Shown piece by piece: positions 42,005 to 43,685 of a DNA stretch of 43,685 bases. The position numbers and the translations under genes are program-made. Origin of the DNA: Aerococcus viridans (GTDB taxonomy: Bacteria > Bacillota > Bacilli > Lactobacillales > Aerococcaceae). The number at the start of each line of letters is the position of its first letter. Within the stretch, counting starts at the first letter, position 1. The notes below the pieces were generated by a model. The model had not been told where the DNA came from. It did no database searches and saw only the letters and a list, made by a program, of their open reading frames with translations. The stretch covers positions 1 to 43,685 of the forward strand of contig NZ_PNHQ01000018.1 of the NCBI RefSeq assembly GCF_002871935.1, read 5' to 3'.

Positions 42005-43685
42005 TTGGTAATTGAGGAAAATAAAGCAATATCGCGTAAAACCATCGCATCAATTTCCAAAAAATCAGCAACACTGGGGGCTATCGTTCTAGGATCTGCC
42101 TTTGCTGTATCAAGTTTTGGTGCTCAAAAGGACATCCCAACGGCACATGCTAGTGAAGGGACAACAGTTACATTTGCATCAACGAATAATGCTTTCTTAG
42201 ATAGCATTATTCCTGATGCTTATAAATTAGCTAATGATAACGATTTATATGCATCAGTGATGATTGCACAAGCTATTTTAGAGTCTAACTGGGGCGCATC
42301 AGGCTTGTCGTCAGCGCCATACTATAACATATTTGGAATTAAAGGCACCTACAATGGCCAAGGTGTAACGTTCTATACACTTGAAGATGATGGTTCGGGT
42401 AATTATTACCAAATTAGAGATTCTTTCCGTGATTATCCTTCTTACCGTGAGTCTTTAATTGACTATGCAAATAAGATGAGAAATGGTGTTTCATGGGATG
42501 CTAATTTCTATGCGGGCACTTGGAAATCTAATACAAGATCTTATAAGGATGCAACAGCTGCATTGACAGGTACATATGCTACCGATACACGTTATGGTGG
42601 TAAATTAAATAACTTAATTTCAACGCATGGTTTAACAAAATATGATACAGCTGCAGGTTCAGCAGTAGGGTCTTCAGCTTCAGTTGCTAGCTCAACAACT
42701 AACTTGTCAACACAAGGTAAAACTGCAACTAGCACTGCAGGTAAATCTTACACTGTGAAATCAGGTGATGGTCTATATACTGTAGCTCGTGCTTTAGGTG
42801 TGAGTGTTGCAGAAGTTAAAGCGCAAAATGGTTTAACTTCTAACCTAATTCACCCTGGACAAGTGTTATCAGTAGCAAAAACTAGCTCCTCTTCATCATC
42901 TAATTCTACAAGCGCTGGAGCAACTACTAATACTGGCTCTTCTGCATCAACAGGTAAGTCATACACTGTAAAAGCAGGCGATGGATTATATACGGTAGCT
43001 CGTGAATTAGGGATTACGCTAGCGGAAGCTCGCGCACAAAATGGTGGTTCTGATTTAATCTTTGCAGGTGATGTGTTCACAGCAAAAGCTTCATCAGACG
43101 CCAAAACAAGTGAAACTGATCAATCAGCAAATACAGGTTCTTCATCATCAGCATCAAGTAAGTCATACACTGTAAAATCAGGCGATGGTTTATACACTGT
43201 GGCTCGTGAACTAGGGATTACACTAACAGAAGCACGTAGCTTAAATGGCGGATCTGATTTAATCCATCCAGGCAAAGTATTTACAGCTGGTAAGGCGACA
43301 ACTTCATCAAGTGCGTCTACTTCAACTAGCACTAATACTGGATCTTCTGCAACAGGTAAATCATATACTGTAAAATCAGGCGATGGCTTATATACTGTAG
43401 CTCGTGCTTTAGGTATTTCATTATCAGAAGCTCGTGCGCTAAACGGCGGCTCTGACTTAATCCACCCAGGTAAGGTGTTTACAGTTGGTAAGGCGACAAG
43501 TGGATCAAGTGCATCTACTTCAACGAATACAAATACTAGCTCAAGCTCTACAACAGGTAAATCATACACAGTACAAGCAGGTGATGGCTTATATACTGTA
43601 GCTCGTGCTTTAGGTATTTCATTATCAGAAGCTCGTGCGCTAAATGGTGGTTCTGACTTAATCCACCCAGGTAAAGTGTTTACAG
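42005..43685 (+). CDS. Secreted N-acetylglucosaminidase autolysin with LysM repeats (3' end beyond window)
   Basis: Start TTG 42005 after AGGGGGAG; 560 codons are open to the edge. The signal peptide ends at about residue 49 (THAHA-like site AHA before Ser50). The GH73 glucosaminidase domain covers about 60-215, with catalytic Glu93 in AQAILESNWGASGLS and the typical NIFGIKGTYNG. After a Ser/Thr linker come LysM modules starting at residues 248, 319, 387, 453 and 520 (SYTVKSGDGLYTVARALG type), separated by Ser/Thr/Asn-rich linkers with a 66-71 residue period. It cleaves the glycan chain of peptidoglycan for cell separation, and LysM binds GlcNAc. Units 4 and 5 are almost identical in DNA, showing recent duplication. 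The repeat number beyond the edge is unknown. Confidence 0.95.
   Translation, partial: MVIEENKAISRKTIASISKKSATLGAIVLGSAFAVSSFGAQKDIPTAHASEGTTVTFASTNNAFLDSIIPDAYKLANDNDLYASVMIAQAILESNWGASGLSSAPYYNIFGIKGTYNGQGVTFYTLEDDGSGNYYQIRDSFRDYPSYRESLIDYANKMRNGVSWDANFYAGTWKSNTRSYKDATAALTGTYATDTRYGGKLNNLISTHGLTKYDTAAGSAVGSSASVASSTTNLSTQGKTATSTAGKSYTVKSGDGLYTVARALGVSVAEVKAQNGLTSNLIHPGQVLSVAKTSSSSSSNSTSAGATTNTGSSASTGKSYTVKAGDGLYTVARELGITLAEARAQNGGSDLIFAGDVFTAKASSDAKTSETDQSANTGSSSSASSKSYTVKSGDGLYTVARELGITLTEARSLNGGSDLIHPGKVFTAGKATTSSSASTSTSTNTGSSATGKSYTVKSGDGLYTVARALGISLSEARALNGGSDLIHPGKVFTVGKATSGSSASTSTNTNTSSSSTTGKSYTVQAGDGLYTVARALGISLSEARALNGGSDLIHPGKVFT

Noticed and set aside
42850..43569. Long open frames on the minus strand across the LysM region
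   Set aside because: They mirror the repetitive codon pattern of the autolysin on the plus strand, have no ribosome sites and give low-complexity proteins.

Overview
The window is AT-rich and gene-dense and reads as a low-GC Firmicute of the order Lactobacillales. The best guess is Aerococcaceae (an Aerococcus-like organism). This rests on gene content, strong AAGGAGG-type ribosome sites, CtsR and Bacillus-type LexA operators, a T-box leader, and local gene orders shared with Bacillus (class B PBP, L33, rhomboid, formyl-THF cyclo-ligase, glucokinase; nfeD-floA; ytoI-nrnA). The family assignment is inference. Most of the window is ordinary chromosomal housekeeping. No rRNA, tRNA, CRISPR array, prophage or origin was seen.

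Layout. Positions 1-1343 hold the left part of an IS200/IS605-type element carrying only tnpB (minus strand, running off the window). It lies in a tubby/LURP-one (YxjI-like) gene, of which only the 3' half remains (1344-1655). At 1745-3675 is an SOS unit: two LexA boxes, a UmuC/UvrX-type Y-family polymerase and a YolD-like partner. clpB follows under a CtsR operator (3740-6445), then a membrane operon nfeD-floA-unknown (6629-9118), a sugar-phosphate isomerase-like enzyme, tgt-yajC-comN (10084-12115), a DtxR-family regulator, dinB, ytoI-like and nrnA (12546-16881), and a Bmp lipoprotein. Convergent zwf, a DEAD-box helicase, a DUF1189 membrane protein, sodA and a YfhO-like protein occupy 18289-26041. 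The PBP-rpmG-rhomboid-cyclo-ligase-glucokinase-rhodanese group is at 26284-31760. Then come valS behind a valine T-box, folC, a HAD phosphatase, fhs, radC and a cold-shock gene (32341-40301), an mnmM-membrane protein pair on the minus strand, and a secreted glucosaminidase with at least five LysM repeats that runs off the right edge.

Connections. Three folate/one-carbon enzymes (formyl-THF cyclo-ligase, FolC, Fhs) are scattered within 10 kb. Two Y-family polymerases are present, but only one has visible SOS boxes. Heat stress (ClpB/CtsR), cold stress (Csp, DEAD-box helicase with a structured leader) and oxidative stress (SodA, metal regulator) genes are all present.

Most unusual non-coding content: (i) a dispersed element of about 170 bp in three copies (12132-12303 inverted, 21333-21503, and an internally deleted copy at 31818-31903) that ends in a terminator-like hairpin and keeps an internal hairpin although its sequence changes; (ii) a pair of about 101-bp hairpin-rich units (32033-32133, 32200-32300) just upstream of the valS T-box promoter. 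These, and the third gene of the floA operon, are the best candidates for something undescribed. No clearly novel multi-gene system was found.
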